DNA of 64,000 bases, taken from contig CM055874.1 in the NCBI GenBank assembly GCA_029582165.1, positions 47,491,769 to 47,555,768 of the forward strand. The letters run 5' to 3'. The translations under genes and the position numbers were made by a program. This stretch comes from Portulaca oleracea. Its lineage: Eukaryota > Streptophyta > Magnoliopsida > Caryophyllales > Portulacaceae. Positions 12,428 through 24,785 of this stretch are shown here, piece after piece. The number at the start of each line of letters is the position of its first letter. Position 1 is the stretch's first letter. A model generated the notes under the pieces. That model was given only the letters and a program-made list of their open reading frames with translations, was not told the DNA's origin and searched no databases.

Positions 12428-13220
12428 CCTGAGAGTGCAAAAGGGGATTATAAGTCAAATTTGGTTGGTTGTCTACTCTCAATCTACACTCAAGAATTGG
12501 CAAAGATTTGAGCTTTCACACTTAATACCCATTACACCACTTCTTATTCCAGAGAAACCCAGAAGAGAAAGTTTGTTATTGTGATGAAATATACATCAAG
12601 AATCTCAAATAACGACGAATGGCTAACAGTTCTATACAACAACCTGTTTTCACATTCATATTAACGTTACGAAATACACCAAGAATTCAAAAAAATAATA
12701 CTAATAAATGCAGGGTAACATCTCAACAACCGATTTCACATTCACATTCACATTCATATTCCTAAATCGTGCAAAATATTCAACAAAATCCCAAGAATCA
12801 AAATTTACCAAACACGCTAAACTGTTACCATCATGCACAAAAACCACGTCAAATTCAAATCGAAAACCCCATCTTTCAAAGCGAAAAAATTCAAACCCAT
12901 AACAAAAAACAAGAAAAGGAGAGAAAATTACCTGAACCCAACACGAACAAAGCTTAAAAAAACTAGAATTTGATGAAAGTAGCTCAACTCAAACGACGGA
13001 AACCTTGATGAACATTAAAGAAAGTGTAGAAAAAAGGAAGATCTGGCATTAAAGAAGAGAGAGAGTGAATCAACCCAAATTGGAGAAAGAAATTATCGAT
13101 TGGGATGTTGATTTGAATTGTTTGAAATTGAAAGGAAGGAACTTGGGAGGTGGGTGCATACATGCAGTGAAGAAGAGAGAGAAACAAGAGAGAGAAACAA
13201 GAGAGAAGTGGCAGCACAGC
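12428..13220 (-). other. 5' UTR intron and leader of the SINE gene
   Basis: On the minus strand TTCAG|GTAATTTTC (donor at 12931/12930) and TTTTGCACTCTCAG (acceptor ending 12428) define a probable intron in the 5' untranslated region. The leader exon would be about 12932-13220, with GA-rich runs at 13050-13065 and 13170-13205. This is inferred from splice consensus only. Confidence 0.55.
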
Positions 13221-14509
13221 AGAGCAGGAGCTGGGTGGAGCCTTGGAGGGTTAATTAGGGTTTTGTTTATTCGTATTTATTACAGAGGGGAAGATATTAG
13301 TAATTTTTTAAAAAGATTTAAATTTTGGGTTGATGTTTTTTTGTGATTTTGTTTTAGTTTTCCTTTTTTTTAGAGGGGGAAATTGGGGTTTGAATTTGTT
13401 GCCTGATTTGCGCGCTTTGTCCGTTACGAGGGTTTTATCGTTTTGTTTATTGGGAGGTACAGAGTTTATAGAAAGAGAAAGACAAAGACAAAACCACTTT
13501 TTGGGTAAAATTCAAGTGTGGGAAGGGTACTCCACCGTTTGAACTTTTTTCTTAATTCCGCTTGTGCCCTGCTTTCAACTACTTTTCCTCTGCATGTGGA
13601 AATTTGAACTCTTTGGTTAGTTTACTCAACAATTTGGACATAGTATTCTCCTTGTTTATTGAAATCCATCTAATCAAAATTTTCTATTAAGGGTGTGTCA
13701 AATTTATGGATGCATTGAGTTGGGTAATTTTTTAGTTAATTTTATCAAAATTTATCAAAATTTATTAAAAATTAACAAAGTTATAAATGAAAAAAATAAT
13801 TTTGATATAATAGGGTAAATTTGACAAAAATCATCAAAATTTATCAAAAGTTATCAAATTTACTTATCCAACCGCTTTTTCTCCATAAATTTGACATACT
13901 ATTAGACTATTTTTTCAATGGATGATCTGATGCAGAAGAAGACAGTAGAATTTCAATTTTTAGAATTTCAATTTTTAGTTTTAGTTTCTGAGGTATTTTT
14001 AGATTTTAATTCAGCTATTTTTCACTATTTTGGGGGGAACATGCAGAGTTGGCAGTTATTGTCAACGAGAAATCAGGGAGTGGGATCCAACTGGAATGCA
14101 TTTTTATTCTAGAAAGAAGGGTGAATGAAATATATGGGTTATATTCATTTCCTCTCCAAATACTCTGTTCTCTCTAAATCTCTCTCCATTTTCATAATGA
14201 TCAGGTTAGTAATTCATCGAAGTCCTCTTTCTTTCTGAATTTGAGTGATTTCCTTCGTTACTGCATCATGATCATGAAGAGATTAGATAAGGTCGGACAG
14301 ATTTTAGTAGGTCAGATTAATTTATGTAAAAGTAGGTGTTGGGTTGTTTTAAATTCTAAAAATTATGTAGATCTAGATAAATTTGACCAGAAAAGTAAAA
14401 TTAGATAACAATAACTAGAAAAATGTTATGGGTAGTTACCCTCACAAAGAATAGGGCCTTAATTTGTTCTCCCTAGGTTATGTAATTACGTAACTATTGG
14501 TAGGTAAGA
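13221..14509. other. Intergenic, no gene recognised
   Basis: AT-rich spacer upstream of the SINE gene. Bases 13740-13870 repeat the unit tcaaaatttatcaaa several times. Nothing coding was recognised. Confidence 0.4.
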
Positions 14510-14511
14510 TA

Positions 14512-15000
14512 CTACCTCCGTCCCAAATTGTTGGTCGTTGTAACTAACTTCATTGTCCCAATCTGTTTGTCACTGTTACGATTTTAACAGCTGTTATTCT
14601 CTTTTTATCCCTAACAAGTAACTTATTTATCACCTTTTATAATTTCAATAACTACCATTCTTAGGCCGTGTTCTTTTTCATGGTTAAGAATCACACACAC
14701 AAATTCACCGCAATTTGCCACAACCCACCGCATTTTACCGCAAATCATTACTTTCTCTCTCACCTTTCTCTCCTCACTTTTCTCCTCTACTTTTTACATT
14801 CTCTCTCCCCACATACTAATAACCTACCACAATTCCACCACACCCCACCACACCATTCCGCAAAATACCGCATAAAAGAACACGACCTTAATTAATGTAG
14901 GGGCAATATTGTCAAGTCCCTAATTTTTTTACCTCAATTTTCAATGTGTATTGGACTCTTAAAAGTGGCTAATCTGACAAAGAAAATGAGACGGAGGTAG
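14512..15000. mobile_element. Stowaway-type MITE carrying a nested Tourist MITE
   Basis: Ends ctacctccgtccc and gggacggaggtag type (right end gagacggaggtag) with TA on both outer sides (14510-14511, 15001-15002) match the Stowaway/mariner pattern. A 224-bp Tourist MITE sits inside at 14664-14887, so the Stowaway is older. Confidence 0.85.
14664..14887. mobile_element. Tourist-type MITE
   Basis: Terminal inverted repeats ggccgtgttcttttt / aaaagaacacgacc, with a TTA duplication on both sides (14661-14663, 14888-14890), as for PIF/Harbinger-derived Tourist elements. The interior is a run of caccgca and ctcacttttctcc units. Confidence 0.85.
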
Positions 15001-15029
15001 TATTTAAGAAAACAAATCAGATCATTTAA

Positions 15030-15189
15030 GGCCCCGTTCTTTTATATGGTTAGCTGCGGTATGGTAATGGTGTGGTGCGGTGGAATTTGAAGAATTGTGG
15101 TGAAAGTTATGGTGAAGTGTGGTAGAAAATTAAAGAGTGTGGTTCGGTGTGGTACCACACCGCAACTTACCACATAAAAGAACGAGGCC
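15030..15189. mobile_element. Tourist-type MITE
   Basis: A 160-bp element, ends ggccccgttctttta / aaaagaacgaggcc, flanked by TAA on both sides (15027-15029, 15190-15192). Same family as the element at 14664, with a shorter interior. Confidence 0.85.
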
Positions 15190-15360
15190 TAAATATATGA
15201 ATTACTAAATATATATTTTATAGTTTTTAATAAGATATTGTGAGTCAGTTAAATCACATAAGTCATGTCACTTATAATGTAAAATATGTAAGGTAATTTG
15301 AGAACATATAAAGAAAGATTGAGTAGAAGTGAATTAGGTAATTGTGTACGGATGAGTTAA

Positions 15361-15577
15361 GGCTATATTCTTTGGTTAGGTTGGATATAACTCTCCCAAC
15401 TTATTCTAACTTATCCAAACTTACCCAAACCTAACACAATTCCCCAAAAAAACATCCACTCTAAAAACACAATTCCCCAAAAAAACATCATAACTTATCA
15501 TAACTCATCCCAACCTATCATAATTTATCCAAACTTATCCATCCAAACCTAAAAATAACCTAACCAAATAACAGGGC
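15361..15577. mobile_element. Tourist-type MITE, divergent subfamily
   Basis: Ends ggctatattctttggttagg and cctaaccaaataacagggc, with TAA on both sides (15358-15360, 15578-15580). The interior is made of repeated aacttatccaaac units. Two related partial copies occur near 57540-57665 and 57768-58010. Confidence 0.75.
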
Positions 15578-15580
15578 TAA

Positions 15581-16843
15581 GTATGATAACTTTATCCTAC
15601 ATCAAAAAAGAACAGGGTCTACTAAGAATTTGGACATTTTCAACCATGTTGAAATTAATAGAGATAAGTTGAGTTAGATATGTTATCTTTGGAAAACTCT
15701 CTAGACATGTTGGATAAGGAGGCGCACAAAGCAGCAAAGATTGTAGGCAATTTAAACTTCATCTGCGACAGTCAAGAAATCGCTGGTAAGATAATCGGGG
15801 ATACATGGTTGGAACTTGGAAGAAAAGAAAAATTAGATTAACTATTTTATTTTTTTGTTGTATTTATGCTTAATTTTTGATTTATTTGCAATAGTTGTCA
15901 AATAGTTATATTTTGTAACTTTATGTAATTAGTATAGGGAACTTTACAACTCAATTTAGACTTTGAATAATCGAAGAAAATTTTTAAAAAATTTCACATT
16001 GTTAAATATTGGCAATTTAACCATATCTTTATTTATAAATAATACGCACTTTATCAAAATTAGGTATAATTCATCAATTTGACTCACTCTTATTCAATTT
16101 ATTTTTTCTACCTAATTATATCTATAATTTCTAATTTTTGAAAAAATTCATTACCTATTTTTATCTATTTTTAACTAAAGGTATAAAACAGTTGAATAAA
16201 AGCTAAATTTTGGTAAATTTTGACAAATTAACGCTAATATATCCAAATTAATTTTTAAATTTTTTAAATTTGATAAATTTAGACAAAAACTGAAATTACC
16301 CATAAATTTAAGAGACCCTTGTATGTTTAAAAAGCAAAATTACCCAAAGGCCAAAACCAGTAAAAAGGGCAGTTTGGTCATGGAAAGAGAAATGTAATAT
16401 CGTGTATCTTGTAGATGCAAGTATTCATGTGCGCGCTCAATGCATAATTTTGAATATCAAATACCAACAAATTGTCAACCTTCTCCCTCCATTCCCTCCC
16501 CTTCCACCTGCCAACTGACAGTAACCCCAGGCCATGCATGGGATTCTTTCTCACATTCCCCTTTTTTTTTTTAAAATTTCTTTTTTTTTTGGGGGTAGAC
16601 TAACATGTAATTTGAATTATACATGTCATCTCCACATGCATCGTGCATCAAAATGGGCACCCTATCCCTATTTCAATCAAGACAAAAAACATTATTACAA
16701 AATATACTAAGAAAGGGACATCGGGAGAGTATATATATATACAAGTCAAATTGAAGTGCAATAATAGAAAATTTTTAAATTTTCAATGTTGTTACCGTAA
16801 ATGAGTTGTAAAATTTCAAAAATAAATTATGAATTTGTACTTA
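15581..16843. other. Intergenic AT-rich DNA
   Basis: No gene recognised. Repeated taaattttgacaaatt-like units occur at 16190-16320, and there are homopolymer runs of A/T near 16560-16590. No RNA gene was seen. Confidence 0.4.
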
Positions 16844-17095
16844 GGCCCTATTCTTTTATGTGGTATTTTGGGGAATGGTGTGGTAGAATTGTGGTGAGGT
16901 ATGGTGGAATTGTGGTAGGTTATTGGTATGTGAGGTAGGTGAGGAGAGAGAATGTAAAAAGTAGAGGAGAAAAGTAAGGAGAGAGAAAAGTGAGGAGAGA
17001 GAAAAATAATGATTTGCGGTAAAATATGGTGGGTTGTGGCAAATTGCAGTAGGCTGTGACACCGCAGTTTGCAAATGGCAGAAAAGAACAGGGTC
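16844..17095. mobile_element. Tourist-type MITE
   Basis: A 252-bp element with ends ggccctattctttta and aaaagaacagggtc and TTA on both sides (16841-16843, 17096-17098). The interior ggaggagaaaagtaagg tract matches the 14664 copy in the opposite orientation. Confidence 0.85.
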
Positions 17096-17839
17096 TTAGT
17101 CCTTAAACCAAGTAGCTCCGACATGAATAAGAGAGATGTATTATAGTTTCTATATCGGTTTTAACCTTAACCCTAAAGTTTAGTGTCAACCGAGAGAGAA
17201 ATTCAAACATGGAAAGAAGAAAAAAACAGGTACACTTGCTTTTTTTTTTCGGCCCACAAACGTTATGGTCTTTTAATATTCACTCATAAACTTTAATGTC
17301 CAAAAAAATAACATTCAAAACTAAGGCAGCTGAAAATAAATTACCCTATACTTCGGGGTCTAAAATGCAAAAAAAAAAAAACACATAAAACTTTGAGCTG
17401 ATGTACTTGGTAAAACTTGGCCATTTACATTGTGAACTCTTCAATTTATTTGGCTTTAAATAGTCGAAACAAAAAAAAATATTTCAAAGTTGAATGGAAA
17501 TTCCAACAAATCTAAACAATGAAGTGAATGTACCATAAGTCACTACCCTTCAAGGCATAATAAAGTATTACTACTAACATGTTTCAAGCAATTCCACATT
17601 ATTCACCTTAAATAATGTCTCAAATTTGAACTCATGAATTAAAAAAAGAATACCATAAAAAATATATAATCAAAATAATTTTGATGTTTCAACATCCCTT
17701 ATTTCAAGCTGATTAGCTGAGACAAGGTTGTCAAGAAAGCTTGTTTCAATCAAGACCAACCTCAAGGCCATGAACCACAATATCCTTCAAAGTTCCTTCT
17801 TTTCAATTCAAGTATTCGACACATGTTGGTTGCCCTAAC

Positions 17840-18655
17840 ATATGCCTAACTGCCAGATCTACACATGTTGTTGTCCTAACATATGCCTAATGCCATAGTC
17901 TTGTCCCTTTTGAGCTTGAAATGGGTCCAAGATTCCTGGACACCACAGTTTCAATATCAGTCCCATAAACAGGAAGCATGCAGTACCAGACTCTTCATGT
18001 ACTCGCATGCATGGAGGTAAAACTACCCACGTCTGAAACCCCATACATTTTGGCTTAGCGGAACTATACAAAGAGTTGTTGTTGTTGTGAACATGAAACA
18101 TGCACAGGCACGCACCAAGAAAGAAAAGGGCAAACTAATGCCTAACATATGCCTAATGCCAAACTCTACACATCTTGTCTCTTTTGAGTTTTGAGCTTCA
18201 AATGGGTCCAAAGTTCCTGGACTCTTTCACCAGCCGAATATTAGTCCCATAAACAGGGAGCATGCATGGAGGGGAAGCTACCTGCATCTAGTGATGACAA
18301 AAAGTTGGGTTCGGGTCAAATCCAGATCGGTCTGTGTTAAAATTAGGACAAAAAATTGATATTAGGACCCTATTTTTATCGGGTCGGACATTTCGAATGG
18401 AGCCTAGCTTTGGGTCAAAATCGGGTTTGGATAATAGAAAAAAGAGAAATATTATATTCGAATATTCGGGGTTAATATCAAGATTCAGACAAAAAATACG
18501 TCTGGACCCAATTTTACCAGGTCCAACATTTTGGGTCGGACAAAATTTTGCCAACTCTCTGCCTCCATCTGAAACCCCCTAGACTTTACCTTAGTGGAAG
18601 TATACTGAAATTTGTTGTTGTAAGCACGAAGCATGCACAAATACGGAAATACCTG
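17840..18655. repeat. Diverged tandem duplication, second unit interrupted
   Basis: Unit 1 (about 17866-18113) and unit 2 (about 18140-18655) share cctaacatatgcctaatgcc, aatgggtccaa.gttcctgga, cagtcccataaacagg, gcatgcatggagg and ctgaaacccc in the same order. Unit 2 is split by an inserted element at 18290-18562. Function unknown; no coding frame is conserved between the units. Confidence 0.7.
18290..18562. mobile_element. hAT-like MITE with inferred empty site
   Basis: A 273-bp element starting agtgatgacaaaaagttggg and ending ttttgccaactctctgc, flanked by ctgcatct (18282-18289) and ctccatct (18563-18570), 7 of 8 bases equal. The other unit of the local tandem duplication (about 18030) lacks it, which supports insertion. 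Confidence 0.7.
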
Positions 18656-18777
18656 GGAGTATGGAGAAAGTAGATATACACAACCTTACCCTTGCTTTCA
18701 CAAAGATATTGTTTCCAGAATCGAACCATGATAGTCACAAGCAGAAACCTCTTACCGTCGCACCAAGCTCCCCTTCC
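18650..18777 (-). mobile_element. Au-like SINE fragment
   Basis: On the minus strand the segment reads ggaaggggagcttggtgcg, then an A-box-like stretch (gcgacggtaagagg), a B box (ggttcgattctgg), and gcaagggtaaggttgtgta. This order matches the tRNA-related body of the plant Au SINE family as I remember it. The 3' part is missing. Confidence 0.7.
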
Positions 18778-19387
18778 AATTCCCAAAAGGGAGGGACTCA
18801 CTGGTCGATGATACCCCAGAGCGGTTCTAGTTCTGGTAACTGGATCAGGAGAAATGTGCAAAGGCAAGCTCAAAAGCTCTATTCTTCAGTACTTTTCTTG
18901 GGTGTTATTAAGTGATAATTGGGCCGTTCCAGTTTTCGTTCAAGGTTAACCTGTGATTGAGTGAGTCATATGCAGATATGAGCCTCAGTAAGATTAGGTT
19001 TGATGTGGATCCGAGTTTGAGTCATTTTTCGTCTGAGTTGATCAGTCGGTTGATTTTTGATCCATATCTTACTAACACTGATGAGCAATGACATGATAGA
19101 AAACATTCCATTCGGGTTATCAAATCTATGCATATCACAGTGGTTGGTAACTTGGCAGTATAAAACTATAAATAACTAACAAAGAAATAAGCAAAATGCA
19201 TCAGATGCACACTTTATACACAACAAATGGAAGAGATTCTCTAAAATTAGATTATAATAACATCAGCTTATGCCAATTCCAGAAAATGCAAAATGTACCA
19301 CAACTGTTACCAAAAGCTAAGAACTTGAGGAGGATAACATTTTGCAAGCCAAACCTGACCAGATTTTCAAGTGCAAATCCAACCGAT
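18778..19387. other. Intergenic spacer and ING2 3' region
   Basis: No gene recognised. It includes the probable 3' untranslated region of ING2, which lies on the minus strand just downstream of its stop at 19388. Confidence 0.4.
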
Positions 19388-22300
19388 TCAAGCACCGAAC
19401 TGAGGGAGTTGTCTGCAAGTAGGACAGTACCACTTGCCTTTGAACCGAGTCTCAGGAGTCAGCCCCACACATGCATAGTGGAACCATTCGCCTCCTTGGC
19501 ACTGTCGACATCATGGATTTTCAGGTCAATAAACACTCAGTAACAGATCCACCCACCGAGGCATGGAGGATTCAGCAACAGATACTATAAAACATTTGAA
19601 ACTTTTAAGGAATGCTGCTAAACGATCAAACTAGTCAGATTTATACTTCATACAGTTACATGAAATACCAAAGACAAGTAAGCAACACTTTTGGCTGGCA
19701 TAGAATTTGCAATCCCTCTACTTTTCTACTCTTCTAGTCTTCTACCATCAGATGTGTTATTTATATGATCCAACATTGTGGTCCCTCAAAAACCCCTTCA
19801 ATTCCCTCAAAACCCCTTTGTTCCTTTCTCTCCAAATACTCCAAGAAATCACAAGGGTATAACCAAAACAAGAACCAATGTTGGGCAGTGCAACACAGGT
19901 AGGGAAGCGTCCAAGTAACGCTAACATGACCAGGAAATTCTTTACACTATGTTCCCTAACATTCTAGAGTTCTGTTAATTAGTACTCTATGGTTGAAAAC
20001 ACTTATTCAATTAATCAAAACTGGCAACGAAACTTGAAACTATAACATCCACGGGGAAGTGAAATGGATGCTTTTCAGAAAATATAGATAGAGGCAGTAG
20101 CAGAAAGAAGTTGCGGCTGAAAGGGGGGGGGGGGGTTAGAACTCACATTCTCATTGTCACATGCTATCATATCTCCAAAGGAAACCTGCCACATTCACCA
20201 TTCAAATCAATTTACAAACAGATACAGAAACATTTCACATACTTTGACACTGAACTCAAAAAGAGGTTTGTAGGTCAGGGGTAGGCACCTGATGACAAAT
20301 GCAATAGATTGGTTCATTTGGATCAATAGGCTGATCAATATCAACAGGGACAGGAAAATCCTTTTTGTGGCTGCCAGGAGGTGGCATCAGCTCTGAATCC
20401 TTATCACGGTTACGCTCCCAGTCCCTGTCTCTGTATTCAAACCGTCTTGATTGAGGTGTCCCATAAGTACTCCTACGCTTTTCGGTTTTTGGCACTGTGA
20501 CTAAAGGCAAAGGAGGAAGAATGGCTGGCTCGTCTTGTGGGATCTTTCCCTCTGCCAATTTAGGGCGAATGCAAGAAATAATCTGATAAGCAACTCAAAA
20601 GAAACTCAAGAACAGTATATACAGAAGAAAGGTGTGTCAAAGTCACAAAGTGACCTTTTTTTAACAGCTTATTACTCCCTCTACGAATACAGAAAAGTGA
20701 AACATGCAAAAAATATGCTATATAAATGAAAACGGGACACTATAAGTGTGCATGTGAAAATAATCACCGAGTAAAATTGATAAATACCGTGCTTTAAATC
20801 CTCAGCAAAGTAGGTCAGATCTTCATCTAGCCGCTTTATATGGCTATCTATCTGCATTGAAGTGCAATTCTTGAGAGACTTGTTAAAACAAATTCATGGG
20901 AAGCATGATGCACATGGTTGCTACAAATTTCAACAATGGACACACGGTACTTGTGGCCAGGTGCCATGGGGGAGCCTTGCACATTGTACTAGTCAGGTTA
21001 GAGTCCAGTCAACCAGAAAAAAATGGTCCCCAATTCAGCTCGTATATCACTGAAACTTCAGCCCAAGTTCATGCTTGACGCTGAAGAATAGGAAAAACAA
21101 CGCTGATCTGATGGGTTGTGGTGACTGTTTCTAGCAAAGAGCAGTTACTCAATTGGCCTGTTGCCCCCAAAAAAAAAAAAAAAAAAACTGCTAGGTCTGT
21201 CTTTTTTCCTCTTGAGTATATGTGTTACGGTTGCTATGTGTTAGACACCGTACAATATGCCTCACATGGCCATATCCTGTCACGTGCAGGTCATAGTTGC
21301 TATGCGAATCTCTTTTCCATTTTCTCTTTATTGACATGAGGTTGTCCCAATCAGTCTTGGATGAAACTTAGCACAAAAGACTCAACTAGCCTATGCCCTT
21401 AATTTTTATGAACATTGGCCGTCAAATTCTTCCCCTCACATAAAAATTTGATAAATAATGTATCATTATTAATCATTATTCACTATCAGTATCTCAAATT
21501 CTTCATGCATTGATGCATAAACCTAAATCATGAAAAAGATTCTTTGAGCAACTTTATTGGAGCATGTTATCTCTTTATATCTCTGGGGGAGTTTCCTCAT
21601 TCACAGGGAACAATAAGCTGCAATTAAATGTTAAATCAACCAACTAAAGCGCTTATCTGCAGCTAATCGACCACATTTCGACAAACTGATTATCAAACAT
21701 GATACCCCTGATTCAGGCTGGTACTAAATTTCAGTTGGTTTACCTCCTAAAACTAACCAAGAAACATTCAACACCCCCAAAACTAAGACTGGCAAAAAAC
21801 AACACCATTCAACTAAAAATTAGCTCGCAAATGCAACTTCAACATACCACCAAGTAACAACTAACGGTTTTGAGAAGGAGGAAAAGGGGCGGGGGCTTAC
21901 AAGATCATGCGCTTGGCGAGCTAGCAAAACCTTCTCAGTACAAAGACTTAACGCATTATCCTGACTAGCTTCAATTTCTCTCCTCAATTTCTCAAACGCA
22001 GCCTCATCATCTTCACCATGATGCCCTTTCTTCGACGACATTCCCAAACAGTACTTGGTCTGCTGTCTGGTCTGATTTATCATCCCTTTCCACCATCAAT
22101 CAACAATCAATACCCTCCCAAAAATCGTATCAACTTAAACCCTAATCAACCAACATCCAAACCCTAATCAATGAAGGTCACAGCAGCACGCACAATAAGC
22201 GAGAGAATGTACCTTGGGAACGCTCATCGAGCTCGCGGATGGTGTTGAGCAGCCTCTGCAGCTCCGCAGGCAAAGTGCTAGCATCTACGGATTCAGAATT

Positions 22301-22440
22301 TGAAAGAGAAAACAATCAGACGAAGAAGAATTAAGGAAGAAACTGAAAAGAATGAAAGATAATTGAAGAAATTGGAGGAGGAGGAAACCCTAACATTCCA
22401 AATAGTCGTCAACGTAAACACCAGTTCTTGCAATCGCCAT
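19388..22440 (-). CDS. ING2: PHD finger protein ING2
   Basis: Plant ING-family chromatin protein; its PHD finger reads histone H3 trimethylated on lysine 4 and its N-terminus joins histone acetyltransferase or deacetylase complexes in the nucleus. Seven minus-strand exons: 22395-22440, 22213-22284, 21901-22085, 20788-20851, 20289-20551, 20147-20185, 19388-19501; sum 783 nt, 260 aa (Arabidopsis ING2 about 262). Seen: N-terminal ING helices ([41 protein letters not shown]), a basic/acidic hinge with [14 protein letters not shown], the conserved lead-in [10 protein letters not shown], and a complete Cys4-His-Cys3 PHD finger at about 206-252 ([26 protein letters not shown]). All eight zinc ligands are present. 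The finger is split over three exons. A 12-G run lies in intron 6 and a ~19-A run in intron 3. The neighbour SINE gene is on the same strand downstream. Confidence 0.95.
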
Positions 22441-23889
22441 GGATTTTCTCACAGTCCTTGCGCCTAGGGTTCCTGGAGATGTATCTTCTCTTCTCGTTCT
22501 ATCTCACAGAGTATCGATCTCGGGAAAGGAGGGAACTGGAAGAAGTTACTAGCTTTTTTTAACGGCATCGAGCCATGTTAGTAAAATACGGTGCGGGAAT
22601 TAAACACATAAAATACAGTACGTGTTTTATTCGGCAATATTGTGTAAAAATACAGTCAATTATTCGTTGATATAAACGTTGACTTTTATTAAACGGTGAT
22701 GCATGAAAAATTCGTGTTTTATACGGTAGTTTTTTAATCGGGAACACTATTAAATTCTTATTATTATATCGATTTTGTGTCAATAATCCTTACTTCCTCA
22801 TTTTAAAACGAATAGTTCGTGTATTAAACGCGTTTTAAACGTTGTAATTCGGCGAGGTAAGAAAAACCCCTTATTATTGGGCGGCCTCTATAGAAGACGG
22901 ATTCACGCTTTTTAAACGGTTAATTCGTCAATACGTGTTTTATACGCTTATTATATGCGTTTTAACTAATCAGAGGTATCGAGTATCGACAATCAACAAA
23001 GAGGGAACATGAGCCCGAAGGCTTAAATTAACTGCTAATGCAGTAATGCGGAATAACTCCCCCCCCCAAAAAAAAAAAACTCACGCTGAATTAACGTCGC
23101 ACTGATTGTTTATGTTCTTGCAAATTATTTTATTTTTTTAATTGATGAAACAGTTTTATTATCAAAAAATGTGAAGCAACACTTAACAACTTATCAGGAA
23201 TATCCGCACACAAAAAAAAAACACTTTCAAGGAATATCGTGAAAGAACAGTTACAAATCTTAATGCTGCCAAAAGTTTGAGCTAGCGTCAAATTTGGGTT
23301 GGTCAATGCCAATCTTCATATGAGAAATTGATGTTGGGCCTCAAATTTTTGGGTAGTCTAATTCAAACATAACTAAATTCGGTTAAAATCGGGTACGGAC
23401 AATTGAAAAAAAAAGAGAAATATTGTGTCCAAATATTAAGTCAATTGGATCAATGTCAAAATTCGAATGAAAAATCTATGACCAAACTTGATTTTTTTTT
23501 CAGATCGGACAAATTCGGGTCACATAAAGTTTTACCCACGTTAACAGATCTAAAACAAATACATAAAAATCAACTTTCAGAAACTAATATTCAAACTTAC
23601 CAAAGAATTAAGAGGAGAAGAAACCTCTTTTCTAACTCCAAAGATCAAAGAAGAATGATCATCTTCTCAAACGCCAAAGATTGAAGAAGAAAGATCCAAA
23701 CAATATACCAAATAAGATGACATTAAAGGAAAAACATAAGACCTCATCCTATTTAAAAAGGAAAAAGAGATGCAACGCAAGCAAGCTAAATATTTAGCTT
23801 AAAGAATTGTTATTCAACACTGGCTAAATGATTACCCATAGAATTTCTTCATTTGATACGAATGATCCGTTTTATATGAATACAGAAAG
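22441..23889. repeat. ING2 upstream region with unclassified repeats
   Basis: Bases 22555-22980 contain repeated cgtgttttatacgg / acgtgttttat units in both orientations and probably belong to a DNA transposon; this starts only about 115 bases upstream of the ING2 start codon. Bases 23280-23545 form a degenerate tract (gtcaaatttgggttgg ... cgggtcacataaag) like the hAT-like element at 18290. The rest shows nothing recognisable. Confidence 0.4.
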
Positions 23890-24785
23890 TGATGGGTTAT
23901 GGTGGTTTAGACCTATCTAGGCCACAAGAAGAGGTGGGCCCAATCTAACCAGAACCCCCCGAGGTGGCCCCATCCTAATCGGGACCACCCCGGCTATGGG
24001 CGGAAAAGGAATCCTAACTATTAGGATTCCCACCTAATCTAAACTAACACAAAACAATAAATAATAGAATAGAAATAGCAGGGGCTTAGATTATACCTCA
24101 AGTCTCTCAAATAGAAACGCCTCGGTTGACCTTGTACTCTTAAACACACCGACGTCAAAGGAACTCCGAGTAGAAGATTCCAAAATAGGAATCCTCCACA
24201 AAGGTCCACGCAATTCCTTTAGGGCGGTTTGTCCTTCCCCATGCCCCTTTAGGGTGGTTTCCCGGGAAAGCTTTTCCCTGTATCCCTGAAATCTCAAATA
24301 TAGAGACTAGCCTTTATAAATGGTCACTTGGGATGGAAAGACAAATTCTAACCAAGGGAGAACCCCTTTATATACAGGAGAGGGGAAGGAAATGAGAGTT
24401 TCATTTCCGATGTGAGACGCATGCCTGGGCATCACCACGGACCGTGGTACCCCACCACGGACCGTGGTGAGGTCCAGAACAGATTCTGAAACCCAGGAGA
24501 GCACCACGAACCCTGGTGGCCCTTGCCACCCTCCGTGGTGCTCCTCCTTCACCCCCTAGGGGGTTTTCGACCTCCCCAGTTCAATCCTTTATTGATTTGA
24601 CCCTCTTTCTCACATACTATTGCCTTATGATACTGCCTTGTGTGACCGTGTGGGACCAACTATCACGGTTGTGATTGAACTGTTGAATCACCGGGTAAGA
24701 GATCTTCTAGCAAAGACATCAACCACCGTGCCACATTGGTTTGAGTACTCGATTGCATTTGAACATTGTCGGGGCACTCCCAACA
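23890..24785 (-). mobile_element. Copia-like LTR (solo or 3' LTR, minus orientation)
   Basis: The right end reads ...ctcccaaca followed by atctcccacttgtccc. On the minus strand this is a polypurine tract (GGGACAAGTGGGAGAT) next to an LTR starting TGTTGGGAG, typical of copia-type elements. The left end (tgatggg) is only approximate. Inside, at 24432-24545, are repeated palindromes of the form ccacggaccgtgg. Confidence 0.6.

Noticed and set aside
12408..12503. Upstream Met of the SINE frame as start
   Set aside because: A splice acceptor at 12428 lies inside this stretch, and the family begins MGRSLSP-like.
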